Positions 63,266 to 64,000 of a DNA stretch of 64,000 nucleotides are shown one piece after another (the stretch's first letter is position 1; each line of letters begins with the position of its first letter). A program made the position numbers and the translations under genes. This DNA comes from an uncultured Eubacterium sp. GTDB lineage: Bacteria; Bacillota; Clostridia; Lachnospirales; Lachnospiraceae. The notes beneath the pieces are model-generated. The model did not search any database. It worked only from the letters and a program-made list of their open reading frames with translations, and was not told the origin of the DNA. The stretch is from contig CAMWXD010000007.1 in assembly GCA_947178105.1 (NCBI GenBank), forward strand, positions 1 through 64,000. Reading direction: 5' to 3'.

Positions 63266-64000
63266 TTAATCCATATCCTCCACATATTCTGCAGCGCTCA
63301 TTCCTGCAATACGTCCTGTATTTACTGCATATCCCATAGAATTTCCAGGAAGCAGGAACATATAACTGTCATCATAAATATTACAGGAATCCGCACCTGC
63401 CGCGTACAATCCCGGTATCGGCTCAAACTCTTTATCACAAGCTTCACAATTTTCATTGATCCGAATTCCGCCGACTGTTCCATATCCGCCCGGGCAGATT
63501 TTTGCACAGTAAAAAGGTGCTTTTACTAATGGTCGCAGATATTTCTTTGGTTTAAAAAATTCTTCATCTACACTGTCACAATAATCATTATAATCTTCTA
63601 CGGTTTCCACAAGATTATCCACATGAATTCCAGCCAGTTCCGCCAGTTCTTCGATCGTGTCTGCTACGATCAGGCCATCATTTCCATTCTCCTGTGCCAT
63701 TTTAACGCCATCCATAAAATCAGATACATCCGGATCCGGACGGACAAGGCTCACATTATCCACTCCATTTTTCATATAATATCTCACAATGGATGAATCC
63801 ACGATGCTGAACCCGGTTCTGTCTTTCTGATGAGAAACCGCATTAGACAGATACGTTGCATTCTGCATATCATCTTCGTTCATAAAACGTTTTCCAAATT
63901 TGTTTACCAGAAGGTTTGGCTGTCCAAAAATATTAGAAATACTGCCCGGCAGATCTTCTACCCCTACCACACTGGCTGCCTGTTCAATTCTTACCGGCAG
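63266..64000 (-). CDS. FAD-dependent reductase of the fumarate reductase family (partial)
   Basis: Partial gene: the frame is open to the window edge, about 244 codons visible, with the N-terminal FAD-binding part outside. The LVNKFGKRFMNED segment and the ending PGLYAAGADSCNIYDDSYMFLLPGNSMGYAVNTGRIAGMSAAEYV are typical of flavoprotein reductases that act on fumarate, urocanate, steroids or aromatic enoates. GGIRINENCEACDKEF is the usual loop after the active site. Together with the MFS gene and the electron-transfer genes downstream it suggests anaerobic reduction of an imported unsaturated acid or ketone. Confidence 0.88.
   Translation of the reverse strand: MPVRIEQAASVVGVEDLPGSISNIFGQPNLLVNKFGKRFMNEDDMQNATYLSNAVSHQKDRTGFSIVDSSIVRYYMKNGVDNVSLVRPDPDVSDFMDGVKMAQENGNDGLIVADTIEELAELAGIHVDNLVETVEDYNDYCDSVDEEFFKPKKYLRPLVKAPFYCAKICPGGYGTVGGIRINENCEACDKEFEPIPGLYAAGADSCNIYDDSYMFLLPGNSMGYAVNTGRIAGMSAAEYVEDMD

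Overview
The window looks like chromosomal DNA of an anaerobic gut Firmicute, most likely a Lachnospiraceae. The reasons are strong AGGAGG-type ribosome sites, the protein families present (GH36, BspA-like repeats, Pta/butyrate kinase, iron-sulfur flavoenzymes, large serine recombinases) and a mix of AT-rich housekeeping-style DNA with a GC-rich mobile insert. Assignment below family level is not possible from the sequence alone.

Region 1 (1-8.1 kb) is a galactoside utilisation unit. It holds a sugar ABC importer (lipoprotein plus two permeases) and a GH36 alpha-galactosidase on the minus strand, with a divergent AraC-family regulator. No ATPase is encoded here, as is usual for this importer family.

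Region 2 (8.1-25.8 kb) is a composite, decaying mobile island. At its left edge are the first ten codons of a low-molecular-weight protein tyrosine phosphatase and a C-terminal scrap of a PD-(D/E)XK transposase-like protein. Next come an ApeA/HEPN-like phage-defence gene broken by one in-frame TAA and a tyrosine integrase that has lost its N-terminal half. A GC-rich serine-recombinase module follows: three tandem large serine recombinases (the first-transcribed one broken by one in-frame TAG), a perfect 18-bp inverted repeat, a DUF6870-type small protein, and a cargo of four exported proteins including a BspA-like leucine-rich-repeat protein. Two XRE regulators and a LytTR response regulator with Glu at the phosphoacceptor position close the island.

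Region 3 (25.9-33.4 kb) is an acyl-carrier-protein system. Two paralogous sets of ACP, thiolase-like protein and DUF35 zinc-ribbon/OB protein flank a phosphate acyltransferase and a butyrate-type kinase. A SnoaL-like protein lies within it and an Sfp-type phosphopantetheinyl transferase is divergent. The set could make or break acyl-ACP bonds and recover ATP from an acyl phosphate. I know of no described pathway with this exact composition.

Region 4 (33.4-39.1 kb) is an oligopeptide/nickel-type ABC importer (binding protein, two permeases, two ATPases).

Region 5 (39.3-47.7 kb) is a likely C-glycoside cleavage locus: a C-glycoside deglycosidase beta-subunit homologue, two sugar-isomerase-like TIM barrels, two iron-sulfur flavoproteins, a GPH-type transporter, and an AraC regulator fused to a GH39-like domain. 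No Gfo/Idh/MocA oxidase of the kind known to act first in C-deglycosylation is seen. Region 6 (47.8-64 kb) has an FGGY kinase, class II aldolase, BaiCD-like enoate reductase, 2-hydroxyacid dehydrogenase, iron alcohol dehydrogenase, two MFS carriers, a PRD-type activator, a ROK kinase, a two-gene NuoF/NuoG-GltD-like electron-transfer complex and a truncated FAD-dependent reductase. Regions 3 to 6 are almost wholly on one strand and read as an island for import, deglycosylation, reduction and acyl-chain catabolism of a glycosylated plant-type compound; that overall purpose is inference.
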